Counted from the stretch's first letter, positions 29,950-43,856 are shown. The stretch: DNA of 64,000 nucleotides from Rhyzopertha dominica (GCA_025024175.1 QCXZ01000041.1:21261786-21325785); one strand, 5' to 3'. Numbers and translations are program-made. The notes: generated by a model not told the origin, from the letters alone.

Positions 29950-31125
29950 CGAAATGTATCTGGTTCTATATGACCGCACTTGCTGAGCTGGTTTCTGATG
30001 TGAAAAAGTTGATGTGCAATAATCACGGCCGTTAGTTATCTCGGCTGTGCTTCTTGCTGAACTGTGAATATCTCCAGTATAGAAAGCCAGCCGATTGAAG
30101 TGTACTAATCTTAGTTTTCCTTTTGGCAACTTGTTAATTCGGTAAATAACATCATTGATGCGAGTCACCACTTCATATGGTCCTTCCCAATGAGTTTGCA
30201 GTTTAGGGGAAAATCCACGACGCCGTTGAGGATTGTACAACCAAACTACGTCCCCAAGCTTGTAACCTCCAGATTCTGCTCTGCTGTCATACCTTTCTTT
30301 CATTCGATCGCTTGCAATCTGAATATTCAAGCGAACTTGATCATGAATGTAGTTCATTTTTTCCGCAACTCAATCACATAATCTTCCCTGGCCAAATCTC
30401 CGGGTGGAGTACCAAATTTGAAATCACATGGAAGTCTCAGCTCTCGACCTACATATGACAATACTAGCAGGAGTCTGTCCTGTTGTCTCGTGTACGGAAG
30501 AGCGATATGCAGGCAAGAACAGATGAAGAAAGTGATCCCAGTCTTTTTGATGATCACCGACTACTTTGGCCAAATTTCGGTTGATCGTCCTGTTCATGCG
30601 TTTACCATTACATCAGACTGGGGATGTAATGCGGTTGTTCTTGTCTTTCGTATGTTTAGAACTGAGCATACATTTAGAAAAAAATGAAACTCCAAATTTC
30701 TACCTTGGTCTGAATGTATTTCCAAAGGCACTCCGAAATGGCATATCCAATTTTTCATCAAAACTTCAGCCACTGTAACAGACTCCTGATTTGACAAAGC
30801 ATAAGCTTTTACCCACTTACTAAAGTAGTCCATAACCACCAATATATACTTATTTCTAGATTCTTTTTCGGGGAAAGGACCTGCTACATCAATAGCAATA
30901 CGTTCAAAAGGGCTGCCCACGTTATACTGGCGCATTGGAGCTTTTCGACATTTCGGTGGTCCATTACTGGCTGCACATATAGTGCACTTCCTGCACCATT
31001 CTCTCACATCTGCATTGCTGTTAACCCAGTAAAATCGTTCGCGTAATTTTCCAAGCGTCTTTGCTACTCCAAGGTGACCTGTAGTTCCATTATGTATTTC
31101 TTACAAAATTCCATACCTCCTATTT
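29950..31125 (-). pseudogene. Gypsy integrase remnant
   Basis: Readable parts on the minus strand begin with an HHCC zinc-finger region (GHLGVAKTLGK ... WCRKCTICAAS, about 31020-31110). The core follows with IDVAGPFPE and the catalytic-type IHSDQGRN, then TALHPQSD. The text where the third acidic residue belongs reads MVNA, so the conserved Glu appears lost. The C-terminal part (30357-29950) carries SDRMKERYDSRAE and the GPYEVV ... LVHFNRLAFY pattern. Frames differ between the core and the C-terminal part. Confidence 0.85.
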
Positions 31126-31327
31126 CTGGGAACCAGAACCTGTTGTCGATCTTTTCCTCCCTCTGATCTCTCTAGACCACGTTTCAGAATTCCACCATTC
31201 AATATTATGAGTTTCACTGAGCCCAATATGACTTTACATCTGGGGAACAACTAGCAATTTCTTCCCAAGACAGCTTGCGACCCAATTTCTTCCATTCAAC
31301 GACGTGTTTCAAATGTGGATCAGTCTC

Positions 31328-32938
31328 TTAATCGCTTTGAATTTGATAGATATGCCAATGGTCATCAACGACGGTTGTCCTTCGAATCTGTGCATCTTTC
31401 TCTTCTGCCCTCTGATAATGCTTGCAATCCTCGGGACATGGTCTTCTTGATAGAGCATCTGCATTCCTGTGCCTAATTCCAGCTCTATGCTCTATATCAA
31501 AGTTATATATCAAATTCCTGCAGTCTTTCTATCCAACTGGCTACCTGCCCTTCTGGATTTTTAAAGTTCAAAAGCCATTTCAAAACAGCATGATCAGTTC
31601 GTAGCAAAAAATTCTTTCCATACAAATATTTGTAGAAATGTTCAGCAGATTTAACTCCAGCCAATAACTCTTCTAGTGACACCGTAGTTTCTTTCTGACT
31701 TCGATAGTGTTTTGCTAAAATATCCGATAACTTTTTCTTCTCCGTACTGTTCCTGTGCTAAAATAGTCCCCAAGCCAACGTTGCTAGCATCCGTGTCCAA
31801 AATAAACCTTCCCTCAGAAAGAGGTTAGCTTAGAATCGGTGCGCTCGTTAAGGCATCGTTTAAATGCTGAAACGCTTCAGAGCAATCTTTGTCCCACAGG
31901 AAACACCTTGCTTCCTCTGTGAGTTTGGTCAATGGTTTTACAATATCAGCAAATCCTCTAACGTATCGACGATAGTACGTACACAGTTCCAGAAAGCTAC
32001 GCAACTCTTGCTTGTCCTTAGGTACCGGCCATTCGGTAACTACTTTAATTTTCTGCTCGTCTACGGCTACTCCTTCAGATACAGTATGACCAAGGTCTGA
32101 AAAAGATGACACTTCTTAGGACCAAGCTTAAGACCTGAATTTCTAAGGCGTTTAAATACCTCCTCTAAATTCTTCAAGTGGTTTTCAAATGAGTTTCCCA
32201 TCACAATTATGTCGTCAAGGTATACCAGACATGTTTTCCATGATAGACCTCTCAAACTGTTTCCATTAACCTTTCAAAAGTTGCAGGAGCATTACACAGA
32301 CCAAAAGGCATAACAGTAAACTGCCACAATTCTGTGCCCACTGTAAATGCAGTTTTTTCGCGATCTTCCGGTACCATTTCTACTTGCCAGTACCCACTTT
32401 AAAGATCTAGGGCGGAGAAAAACTTTGATCCTACTAACGTGTCCAAAGTATCGTCGATTCCAGGAAGTGGGTAACTATCCTTCGTTACATTGTTTAGTTG
32501 ACGATAATCTACAAAGAATCGTGTCGAACCATCTTTCTTCTTTACTAATACTACGGGTGAAGACCATGGTCCACTGGTAGACTCAATTACCCCATTCTCT
32601 TCCATGTCCTGGATAATTTTGTTGGCCTCTTCACGTTTAGCAATGGGTAGTCTTCTTGGAGCTTGTCGAATGGGACATGCTTCTCCTGTATTGATTCTGT
32701 GCTGAACCACACTGGTTTTTCCTTTCTGTCCTTGACCATAGTCGAATACATCCTGGTAGCTGACAATCAAACATTCCAACTGTCTGCGTTGATCAGGTTG
32801 CAAGTATTCGGAAGAAATTAAGCTCTTTAGTTTGTCAGGCATGCACATAATTGATTCTACGTCCGCACGAACCTGCCGGAGTATTGAGGAAACAGGAGAA
32901 CAGTCTAAGACTGTTCCTTTCCTCAAGCATACAGTCAT
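31328..32938 (-). pseudogene. Gypsy reverse transcriptase and RNase H remnant
   Basis: RT begins near 32640 with [20 protein letters not shown] and [20 protein letters not shown]. The catalytic YLDD box is CLVYLDDIIVMG at about 32220. The thumb/connection follows (ELRSFLELCTYYRRYVRGFA, about 32000). RNase H ends with FDIEHRAGIRHRNADALSRR (31328-31513). The three RT pieces lie in three different frames, so no full protein can be made. Confidence 0.88.
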
Positions 32939-33434
32939 GATTAACGTTCATTAGTAACAACTTGCCTACTGCAATACCTCGTCCTACTTCATGATCGTGA
33001 CTTCTAGGTTCAAACATCATAATATCCCTGTTAATAAATTCACCCTTCAGATAGCCGGTTACAATGGTTTCGCACCGGTCAGTAATGAAAGTATCTTCAG
33101 CCAAAATCACTCGAATGCCGTTTCCAGTCTTTCCATGAATTACAAGTTCTTCTTCATTAATTTTTAATATTCCACGCTTGAGATTCAGTTCAATTCCCTT
33201 AGTACCCATGACGTCCATTCCAAGAATGAGTTCATCTTCTATATCAGCTACTAATACGCGGTGAGTAAATGTTGTACTGCCAATCTTAAAAGTGATATCG
33301 ATATCTTCACCTCTGATGGTAGCTGGCTCCCCTGTTGCAGTACGCAAACACCAATTAGTGGGTTCAATCTTCGCTGGTGTTTTAACGATATCAGGCCTAA
33401 TGATTGTCTTTGATGCACCTGTATCCAACAACAA
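32835..33434 (-). pseudogene. Gypsy aspartic protease region
   Basis: Contains LLDTGASKTII, the retroviral-type active-site DTG motif, and further on LILGMDVM, the second conserved hydrophobic motif. The open stretch of 199 codons extends toward RT but ends before it in a different frame. Confidence 0.85.
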
Positions 33435-33553
33435 GGCCCGCGATTCACCATTAAACAGACTATTATGTTGATGGGAAATGGAACTAACCTTGACAATTTT
33501 CTCTGGGACATGTTGAAGAAAGGTCGAGGACTGCCCCTTATCGTCGACCCTAA

Positions 33554-33784
33554 TTAGTTTTCCTGTGACGTGGAAGTCGATACGTCTTTAAACTTTTTGC
33601 ATCGACTTCTTACATGCCCAACAGCTCCAACAGTGAATCTGTTTTTTTTTTCTCCACACTTTTCTATAATACATCTCACCGTCGCTTCGTTGTTAGGGTC
33701 TTCGTTTTCCTCCTTAATATTACGGACTAGTATTGAATTTCTACAGCTTTGCTTAGCAGCCTCGAATTCTAGAGCACGAGCCAT
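33554..33784 (-). pseudogene. Gypsy gag C-terminal remnant
   Basis: Seventy-six codons with a zinc-knuckle-like but disrupted cluster (CGEKKNRFTVGAVGHVRSRC). It starts at the satellite boundary, so upstream gag is missing. Confidence 0.5.
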
Positions 33785-33789
33785 GCCTC

Positions 33790-36468
33790 GAATGCATCGT
33801 CTCGAATATTGTTAGACCAATAGTGCATTTTAATGGTCGTGTTAGCTTCCAATTTGCTATAATGAAGCAACTTTATCCAGAAAGCATAAGAGGAAGCCGT
33901 ATTAAAGTGAATGCATTGTTTCTAATATTGCTAGTTTGACCAAAGTGCCATTTAATGGTCGTCTTCGCTTCCGATTTGCTATAATGAAGCAACAGTTTCC
34001 AGAATGCTAAGATGTTGTATTAAAGGGAATGCATTGTCTCTAATATTGTTAATTAGACCAATAATGCATTTTAATGGTNGTNTTAGCTTCCAATTTGCTA
34101 TAATGAAGAAACTGTNTCCAGAAAGCATCGGAGGAAGCCGTATTAATGTGAATTCATTGTCTCTAATATTATTAGTTTGACCAAAGTGCCTTTTAATGGT
34201 AGTATTCGCTTCCGATTTGTTATAATGAAGCAACAGTTTCCAGAATGCTAAGATGTTGTATTAAAGGGAATGCATTGTCTCTAATATTGTTAGTTAGACC
34301 AATAGTGCATTTTAATGGTCGTCTTAGCTTCCAATTTGCTATAATGAAGCAATTGTATCCAGAAAGCATAAGAGGATGCCGTATTAAAGTGAATGCATTT
34401 TCTTTAATATTGTTAGTTTGACCAAAGTGCCTTTTAATGGTCGTCTTCGCTTCCGATTTGCTATAATGAAGCAGCAGTTTCCAGAATGCCAAGATGTTGT
34501 TGAATTAAAGGGAATGCATTGTCTCTAATATTGTTAGTTTGTCCAATAGTGCATTTTAATGGTTGTCTTAGCTTCCGATTTGCTATACTGAAGCAACTGT
34601 TACCAGAAAGCATAAGAGGATGCCGTATTAAAGTGTATGTATCGTCTCCAATATTGTTAGTTTGACCAAAGTGCCTTTTAATGATCGTCTTCGCTTCCGA
34701 TCCGCTATAATGAAGCAACTATTTCCAGAATGCGTAAGAGAATGCCATATAAAGGTAATGCATTGTCTCTAAATTGTTAGTTTGACCAATAGTGCATTTT
34801 AATGGTAGGCTTTGCTTCCGATTTGCTATAATGAAGCAACTGTTTCCAGAGTGCATAAGATGCCGTATTAAAGTGAATGCATTATCTCTAATATTGTTAG
34901 TTAGACCAATAGTGCATTTTAATGGTCTTGTTAGCTTCCAATTTGCTATAATGAAGCAACTATTTCCAGAATGCATGAGGATGAAGTGTTAAAGCTAATG
35001 CATTGTCTCTAAATTGTTAGTTTGACCAATAGTGAATTTTAATAGTAGGCTTAACTTCCGATTTGCTATAATGAAGCAACTATTTCCAGAGTGCATAAGA
35101 GGATGCCGTATTAAAGTGATTGCATCGTCTCTAATATTGTTAGTTTGACCGAGTGTGTATTTTAATTATTTTCTTCGCTTCCGATCTGCTATAATGATGC
35201 ATCTGTTACTAGAAAGCATAAGAGGATGCCGTATTAAAGTGAATGCATCGTCTCTAATATTGTTAGTTTGACCAATGGTGTATTTTAATTGTTTTTTTCG
35301 TTTCCGATCTGCTATAATGAAGCAACTATTTCCTGAAAGCATAAGAGGATGCCGTATTAAAGTGAATGCATCGTCTCTAATATTGTTAGTTTGACCGAGT
35401 GTGTATTTTAATTGTTTTCTTCGCTTCCGATCTGCTATAATGATGCATCTGTTACCAGAAAGCATAAGAGGATGCCGTATTAAAGTGAATGCATCGTATC
35501 TAATATTGTTAGTTTGACCAATTGTGTATTTTAATTGTTTTCTTCGCTTCCGATTTGCTATAATGAAGCAACTGTTTCTAGAAAGCATAAGATGATGCCG
35601 TATTAAAGTGAATGCAGTGTCTCTAATATTGTTAGTTTGACCAAAGTGCCTTTTAATGGTCGTCTTCGCTTCCGATTTGCTATAATGAAGCAACTGTTTC
35701 CAGAATGCATAAGAGGATGCAGTGTTAAAGCTAATGCATTGTCTCTAAATTGTTAGTTTGACCAATAGTGCATTTTAATGGTTGGCTTAGCTTCCGATTT
35801 GCTATAATGAAGCAACTGTTTCCAGAGTGTATAAGAGGATGCCGTATTAAAGTGAATGCATCGTCTCTAATATTGTTAGTTTGACCAATTGTGTCTTTTA
35901 ATGGTCGCATTCGCTTCCGATTTGCTATAATAAAGCAACTCTTTCCAGAGTGCATAAAAGTATGCCGTATTAAAGTGAATGTATCGTCTCTAATATTGTT
36001 AGTTTCACCAAATGTGTCTTTTAATGGTCGTCTTCGCTTCCGATTTGCTACAATGAGGCAAATCTCCAGAATCCAGAGATTTCCAGAGTGCATAAGAGGA
36101 TGCCGTATTAAAGTGAATGCATTGTCTCTAATATTGTTAGTTTGACGAAAGTGCCTTTTAATGGTCGTCTTCGCTTCCGATTTGCTATAATGAAGCAACT
36201 ATTTCCAGAATGCATAAGGGGATGCAGTGTTAATCTTAATGCATTGTCTCTAAATTGTTAGTTTGACCAACAGTGCATTTTAATGGTAGGCTTAGCTTCC
36301 GATTTGCTATACTATAATGAAGCAACTGTTTCCAGAGTGTATAAGAGGATGCCGTATTAAAGGGAATGCATCGTCTCTAATATTGTTAGTTTGACCAATT
36401 GTGTCTTTTAGTGGTCGTCCTGGGTTCCGATTTGCTATATAATGATGCATTTGTTACCAGAAAGCATC
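33790..36468 (-). repeat. 123-bp satellite array, reverse orientation
   Basis: About 22 units of the same satellite as at 19169-24879, all read on the minus strand. The units are open over long stretches on that strand (35166-35693 and 35731-36198), because 123 is divisible by three. Some isolated N calls occur near 34079-34113. Confidence 0.95.
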
Positions 36469-36890
36469 CCAAGTAGATCAATGGTATTCATACATATATA
36501 AACTACATATTTGCTCAAAAACCGGGACTAGGTTATTAAAAATAATGGTGTTGGTTTATCATATTTTTAAAATTTCATACAAGCATTCTAAATACAAGTG
36601 CAATATACTAAAAGGCAATTTGAACATCTGTCTTTAGTAGTCGTTCTAAAAATAGAAAAAAAGTCTATGTCTAGTATTTTATTAAATTTTGCATTTTGGA
36701 AGGAAATATTTTTTCGCAAAAAAGTTTTTCAATATTGTACCTATCTTCATCCAGCTTAACTTCTTTTTTGACTTTTTTGTCTGCTGGTATGGAGTATCTG
36801 TTATTTATTTTCTCCTATCATCTATGTTGGATTAATATGTAAAAAATTGGAAGGATATGATATTTTATGTTAAATATCATGATATTCTTA
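36469..36890. other. AT-rich spacer
   Basis: No gene recognised. A short open stretch on the minus strand near 36740-36830 reads as a Lys-rich peptide, but nothing supports it as coding. Confidence 0.4.
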
Positions 36891-37275
36891 AGTTGCCGCG
36901 ACTGTGAAATTCATGCCACCCAGTTGGCCGGCTCACATATCACGTCTGCCCTTGGACATCGGCTGGGCTTGGAGCAACTGTAGCAGGATCATCTTGGGCC
37001 TCTTGTGAAAACTGGTTTCCTCTTCAGCATAATCTCCCAGATTACCAATAAGGGGGTTTTTGTGGACATCCGCTTTGTAGAATGCTTGGGCTACTGCTTC
37101 TTGCATGAATTCCTGGATCGACGACCATGTGGACATAACGTTTGATATGTGTAGCGGATGAGTAACCCCATTTAGCACATCCATATGTCATCATCGGCAG
37201 AGTATTTTGTTGTAGATCAAGAGCTTGCTGTCTATGCTCAAGTTGCTATTGCGGCTTAACAGACAACAGAGGCTG
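36891..37275 (-). pseudogene. Non-LTR (jockey-like) reverse transcriptase 3' remnant
   Basis: On the minus strand the stretch reads LSIDSKLLIYNKIL, then after a frame change MMTYGCAKWGYSSATHIKR. This matches the typical C-terminal RT text of jockey-type elements (a K-LLIY-ILRP--TYG--LWG pattern recalled from the family). A last part in another frame contains FYKADVHKNPLI and DYAEEETSFHKR. There are at least two frame changes and two stops, so it is a short dead fragment. Confidence 0.6.
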
Positions 37276-40200
37276 GTCAGCCCAGTCGTCGTTTTATTAA
37301 TTACTATATTATAACTAGGTATGAAGCATCACATCTTAAGTATCAAAATGTTTAAGAATATATTTATATAGCATATCATTAATTTCAATAAGTAACGAAC
37401 ACTGATCTCTAGAGATCAGTGGTAATGAACGTTTGTCTTTAAAGTGAACCCATAAATTGTATGTTGTAAATAGATCTTTACAATTTTATTCATGGCAAAG
37501 CAGTCGAGAACTTGTAGGAATAGTTTTTTTCATTGATGCTTATATGACTTTTCATGTGTTTGCACCCAAAATATATTAATTAGAAAACAATTTCGAACAT
37601 CAAGTGAATTACACTTGTGGTTTGTTGTTTTTTAACAATATTGCTATGCTCTTGGCCATTAAGCTTTCCAAGATGAACAGACTTTTAGTGCAAACACACT
37701 AGTACTGACACTACACTTTGTAACACCACTTATTTTGACGAATAAAAAATTAGAAAAAGCCAAACTAAACTTTTATTTGATATGAACGATAGCTAAACAC
37801 TAAATTAAACTATAATATAACCAGGACATTTTGTGACCAACTTACTGTTGTTATTGCACTAGGTACATATGTGTGCTATCTTACCATTTTAGTGATCCTC
37901 TAATGTCACACCCAGTTAAATGTAAAGGTTAATAAAAAAAACTGCAGAATCATTTGTAATTTTATTTAAATAACAAAGAGCAAGTAGGAATCCATAGATG
38001 ATGGCAATTATGCATTTACCTTACACTACAAACTGTATTTTTCTACAACTTATCATTTTCATTGCATTGATTGCCCGTCAACTAAAGTGTGAATGGTTAT
38101 GACTGCACAATGATGTCTTGCAAAGTAAATAAATAGTGTTTATTCGATAAATAGAACCCTAGTCATTATTTAGTTAGGTATTTACAAAACCACTCACATT
38201 TTATCTAGCGTTATGTATTCAAGCAAAAACCACTCAACAATTACACTTACACAGTACACACGACATGTATGAAGAAAAATTGATTTAGTTGCCGACTTTA
38301 CACTAGAAATCTTCATGCACTAAATATATGAACACAGGATGTAAGTACATAGACTGCTTAGGCTTGGCATGGTTTCGAAGATACATAACGCGCAGATAAA
38401 ATCTCGATATTGTGTATAAACTGCTATTATTATTTGAACACATTCACCACTATTCACTGTGGTAGTGGATTGTTTTGGCCCTGGCAAAATAAGAGACAAT
38501 GTGTGTCGACAAGTAAAAAAATTCTGAATCATAGACATACAGCCTCGGAAAACATGTATAAAACAATTAGCCCAACAGACATATAGCCAGAATTTTTTTT
38601 CCCAAGATCACTGTGTTGTTTTGTCAGTTTATTCCAGTGTTTTATATGGTTCTTTCTAATCAGCAATTATTTTGCTAACAGAAGTTGGCTTTTTTATAAT
38701 CTTTAGCAATTTCTGAAAAAGGTTAGATAAAGGTCTGTTCCAACAGCAGTTTCCATAATAAGTGGACGCAGTTTTTTTTGTTGGGTGAAACATGTGCAAC
38801 ATGCCGGTAGCAGAATACTTGTACTCGGCAAAACAAAGAGTATTCAAGAAACCGTGTAAATCTCTAAAAGGCAGAAATTACCCGAGCATAAATAATTCAT
38901 GACAATAAATTAAAGTGAATGAAATAATATTTCTAATTCTTTTTCGAAAAGGATAACATTTTATTTTTTAGCTTCTCCAGTTTTCTAAAATTTCACAAAC
39001 CATCTTTCACCCAAAAAAAACTCCGGTTTATTAGAACATTCTGCTAACACCTAATATGAAAATGTAGAAAAAAACTTTATTTCTTTTTTTAATTGATTTT
39101 TTAGCAATCACAACATTCTTTCATATTTTAATGACAGAAACACACATAACCAAATTTTGAAACACCCTGTACATATAGGATATGATAAATTTATGATATA
39201 TGTGATGTCAAATATCCATTTAAATATTGCTTTTTAAGACAATTTTTACCCATGTTAACTCATGAGGCCAAAGGTATATATGAAAAAAGTTTTGCTTGCA
39301 TTTTCTAGAAACGAAATCATTTTTGTATTGGTTAACACTCTCAAAACAATGATTTGTGTGACTGCTTGATGTTTATAAGGTTTTACTACACCTTTACACC
39401 TTTCTTCCGATGTTCTTGTAGCAGGAATGACAGAAAGTTGTTAAACAAAAATGTTTTAACAGAAAAACAACTATTCTTCAAAAGTTATTTTGCATTTGTG
39501 CAATATATTTTATGTAAAAATGTAGAACAAAGGCTACATTAGCTTTGAAAGCTTCTTTTATTGCAATATTTCTAAAATCTGCATTCTTTCAACACAAGGT
39601 GTACAAAGCAATTTCTATACTTTCACATAAAAAAATCACTAAAATATATTCCTGCTAAATGTTTTGAGGAGGAATACAATACCATTATAGTAAGTAAAAA
39701 AATGTTCAAAAAAAGGAAGATGTGCCAATTGTATAGGTTCACTGTTATCCAAAAAAATAACGAATAGGACCAATAACAAACTTAAAATATAACAATATAA
39801 AAAAGATCACATGCACAGATGTATTTTTCAATTCATTCTGGATAACATCCGTTGAAACCACAAAAAATTTAATTATATTATTACATTCTTAACTTAATTT
39901 TTGAGCAAAATAAAATATGAAAGTCAATCATTATATTCAATACAAGTAACAGTTGACATGTAACATGACATGTAAACTTACTTGCTTTGAAAACTTAAAA
40001 TAGTTTTCACTATAGGTGTTGCCAATGACTGACTCAAAAAACCTATGAATGAGCAGATGCACCTATCACTGAATATGTAATTTGTAACACCCAGTTCAAT
40101 CAAATTCATTCAACCAAAAATTTGAACCAGGGCCAACTGTCTTAAGCTATCGTACCAGAGTAATCGTCAAAAAAACAAAACAAAAAAAAACAAAAGAATA

Positions 40201-43200
40201 TGGATATACATTTTGGATGTTTTGCTATCATGTATTTAAATACTAGGCATAAATTATTTTATTTCTGTTAACTTATCGACCTAATAAAATTTCTATACGA
40301 TTTAAAAACATGACAATGCGTTAAGTCCCAGCACAGTTGCGCACTAACCAAAACAACAGAGCTATCTGCCCCAAGTCTGTTGCATTTGATCTGTATTTTG
40401 CTATCGTCGAGACAGTCTTAAGAAACTCACTTTCGCTTACACAATATATAACATTAGCCACGTCCGCTTAGTGCGCTTAGAAATAGAACGAATTTTACAG
40501 TTTCAGACACCAAGAAAATTTGTCTGCTCACACTTCATTACAAAAGCAGGTGTTAAAACAATAAATTAATTTGATCAAAATGTGAAAATTACTGAAGATG
40601 CAAGTTAAATGCATATTCACAGTGCATTTCAGACAAAATGAAGTTTCAGTAACTGTACATGTGACAATTTTAAATCTGTGGCTGAATATATATTTTTTAA
40701 TTATGAAGTCAGTGCAACCTCTTTAATCTAATCCATTAATTGGAAGACAAAAATCTGGGTGCTATAATTTTGTAACCTGTATAATCTTACAGTTATCTGT
40801 GATGACTTGTTTAATATTTTTCAATTTTGGTGACATATGGTTACCATCTTATTAATAAACAATGCTTCATCATCATTTACTTGATACTAAAACTGAAACA
40901 TCTTATTTCAGATCTTCAAAGTATGAAGTGAACACAAGTAACAATTAAGAAATATGTAACCAAAGTTTGCCAAAATGTATTCAAAGCTTTTTGACATAAA
41001 AACTTTGAAATGTATCATTATACCTTTTATCGGCTGTTTAATTCATTGTTTACCATAGTACATCTTTNCCTGTATGCTAGTCTTTGGAGAATTGTGAAAA
41101 GGTAAAGTGCTTGTAANAAAACTTATTTCTGGAAAGTTATACCAAATAANACTTTGGCATGCTTTCAAGAAACTTCAGATTCAANCAGGAAGAACTCNCA
41201 CCTATTAATTACATACTATAATTCTGTAACAAATAAAATGAAGGACTTTTTCAAGGAATATAAACAATAAAATTATCTTATCCCCAAATTNTAGATAATA
41301 TTTTTTAACCAACGTCAATTTAAAAGAAGATGTCATTTTGCAAAAGGCTTGGCAACATTAAAACGTCCTAAGAATTTTTTAGGGATTTGCTTTACCAGGC
41401 TAGCCAAGCAAATTGCAGAAGAAAACATACTAGAAAATAAATTGCATCAGGTAATATTCATAAGTAAAAGTATAATTTTAACAATGATATAAAAGAATAG
41501 GCAGCACTAAGTAAAATAATGCTTTAGAGTTGCTTAAATAATTCAGGGGATTTCAAACGATATTTCGAGGAAATCTAGAGAAGTAGTAACACTTTTTGAT
41601 AATGTCTATCATGGGTGTCACAGAATAATATAACAACAGAGCGCCTCCTTTTGCACTATAAAAAATTACAAGACTTTTACAGGACTTACTCTTTTCAAAT
41701 GTCATAATGCTTATTAAAGAATTAAAAACCCTTTTATGTTCATTTTGTTTTATACAGTACACCTTAAGTGTTAAGATAACTTCTTCAATATTTGATTTGC
41801 TAATCTGAATAAGGCTCATAATTAGATGTTCATATAAAAGAGTTTGGACAGTGGACAGTGCGAACTATATAACTTAGGAAGATCTTGGGGGTAAAAGCTG
41901 TTTAATAATGAAACTTTGAAAATCAACGTTTTGTGTTTTGATTTCTGTTAACCGACAAAATTTCAATAGATGGCACCATAGTAAAAAGGGTGTCCCATTT
42001 CCCTTGTAATGGAAGGGTATCTTGGTTATAGTAGCTACTTGTTTGTTGTGAATTGAGCTGTACTATTGCATTTTTATATTGTCTTTTAAATTAAAGCTAC
42101 AACAACCAATTTTTAAATAACCTTACATTTCTTCAGTCCTCAATATATTGCTTAGGAATGCAAATACAACAAAAAACTGCAGATATGTATGTTTAAACCA
42201 GTGGCAGATTAAGAATTTTTTTATGGGGGAGGTACATTTTTGAGAGATAACAAAAATAAATAAAATCAAAGGTGTCACACTAATAAAAATCATTGTTTAT
42301 TTGGAGATAAGTAGCTATGCATTGTTTGTCGTCACATTATTTACATGGATTTTGGCACAAAAATATAAAATCTGATTTAATTACAAAAAAATTTGGAATA
42401 ATACCAGAACTAGCTAAATTAAGCCTACTAACAAGTTCATTTTTTCTTAATAAGAAAAATAGATCATTTTAACCATAGCACAGCCAACTATAGTTTCCAT
42501 GAAAGAAAATAGTTCATATTATATTTAAAAAATGTGACCTAAAAAAGATTGGATTTGAAATAGAAATGCCAATAAAAAATTTCTCGTTTTTTTTATATCT
42601 ACATACCCACTGAATAGCTTTGAAACAAAAGATATAAAAATGCAAATTGTACAGTTCTACTGGTGTTGAAATCGCAACCTTCTAATAACCTTGGTAATTA
42701 CCGAGATACCCTACAGTTACAACAAAATGTGACACCATGGTAAATGTTATTTGATTTTAACAACAATATATAGAACTACCTCGAACAATAGAATAAAAAT
42801 TAAATAATGTAGAGTATTACGGCATGCAATGGGCACTACCAGTAGTACAGTTTAAAATCACCAATAAAATGTGATATTCACTTCATAATCTTAAATATAT
42901 AATTTTGTAATTGGTCATAACAATTTTTGTTTTGTGCTATTAATTTCTTATTTAAGTTTTTGATGTCACCTGCCATCAGGTTACTCAGGTTACTGCTACA
43001 ACTAAGTAGGTATATTTGTAGCCAACTTTGTTTTGTTTTACCTGCTAAATTGTGAAGTTATGTTTTTAGTACTACAGGGACTTAAAGTAACATTTATCCT
43101 TTTTTATAAAAAAATGAAAAAGTGTTTTACTTTAGAATAGCTTAATTTACATTTTTGTTCCAATAAATTAAATAACATGACATTATATAAAAACTGATTA

Positions 43201-43554
43201 AAAAAACAAAGATATCATTTTCTCAAAACTTTGTTTGGGCACACACCAGCTTTTTCCCCTCAGTGTCTTCAATTATGTCAAAAAAAATATCAACATGCCA
43301 ACAGAATTTCCTCTGTTCATCTTTATAAATTCTGGTAGGCAAAAATACGTCAAAGAACCTCAAAAGATTATAAAATCCTAATAATTATATCATGAGATTT
43401 TTTCTCCGTCAATTAAAAAAAACTGATATTGCCACTTGATAAAACACCAGCAGAAGAGCAAACATTCAAACCTTCTCGGCATCCTCAACAACAACGATCA
43501 TTCTCATATTGCACTGTTCAGCGGACACCGCTCCAACAACACAAACGGTCCGCA
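37276..43554. other. AT-rich region downstream of minibrain, possible long 3' UTR plus intergenic DNA
   Basis: About 6.3 kb with no convincing coding frame on either strand, many homopolymers and scattered single N calls at 41068-41291. Since minibrain ends at 43555 on the minus strand, its 3' UTR must start here. Several minus-strand AATAAA signals exist, and the actual end cannot be chosen from sequence alone. Confidence 0.5.
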
Positions 43555-43856
43555 CTAGTGTATCGCGACGGGGCTCTGCTGCACGCAAACTCCCACCATG
43601 GGACTCTCGTCGCGGTCGGGATGCTTGGCGGGCGGCCCGTTGGCCGGTTGCGGCTGCTTCTGTATCGGACCGCCGTCCGGCACCTGGGCATCGTAGGACG
43701 CGTACGAGAGCGTAGGGTGGCCGAACCCCATCAACGGGGCCTGGTACCGACGGTGTGCGTGCCGCGACGGGGACGAGTCGCACTCCATGGCCGTGAAGCT
43801 CGACGGCTGGTAGGTGTGGTTGATCAGCTCCCGCTGACGACTCAATAGGTTTAACC
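43555..43856 (-). CDS. mnb: minibrain/Dyrk1A last coding exon
   Basis: It encodes about 100 residues of the C-terminal tail: an acceptor TTCCAG at 43857-43862, then LNLLSRQRELINHTYQP, the AMECDSSPS region, and a conserved end DESPMVGVCVQQSPVA. The last part matches the end of vertebrate DYRK1A. The stop is at 43555-43557. The exon joins the previous one in phase (1+2). It is strikingly GC-rich inside very AT-rich DNA, which also opens long antisense frames that are not genes. The tail is far shorter than in vertebrates and has no His repeat, so either this is a short isoform or other C-terminal exons exist. Confidence 0.9.

Larger units (their letters stand above)
29554..33789 (-). mobile_element. 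Ty3/Gypsy LTR retrotransposon, 5'-truncated and decayed
   Basis: Minus strand, reading from 33789 leftwards: gag remnant, aspartic protease, reverse transcriptase, RNase H, integrase, polypurine tract and 3' LTR. This protease-RT-RNase H-integrase order defines Gypsy. The 5' LTR and most of gag are absent; the left part of gag abuts satellite at about 33790. No env-like frame was seen. Frames change several times. Confidence 0.92.

Noticed and set aside
43429..43848. Plus-strand open frames of 139 and 68 codons
   Set aside because: They are antisense to the GC-rich last exon of minibrain and have Arg/Pro/His-rich composition typical of shadow frames.
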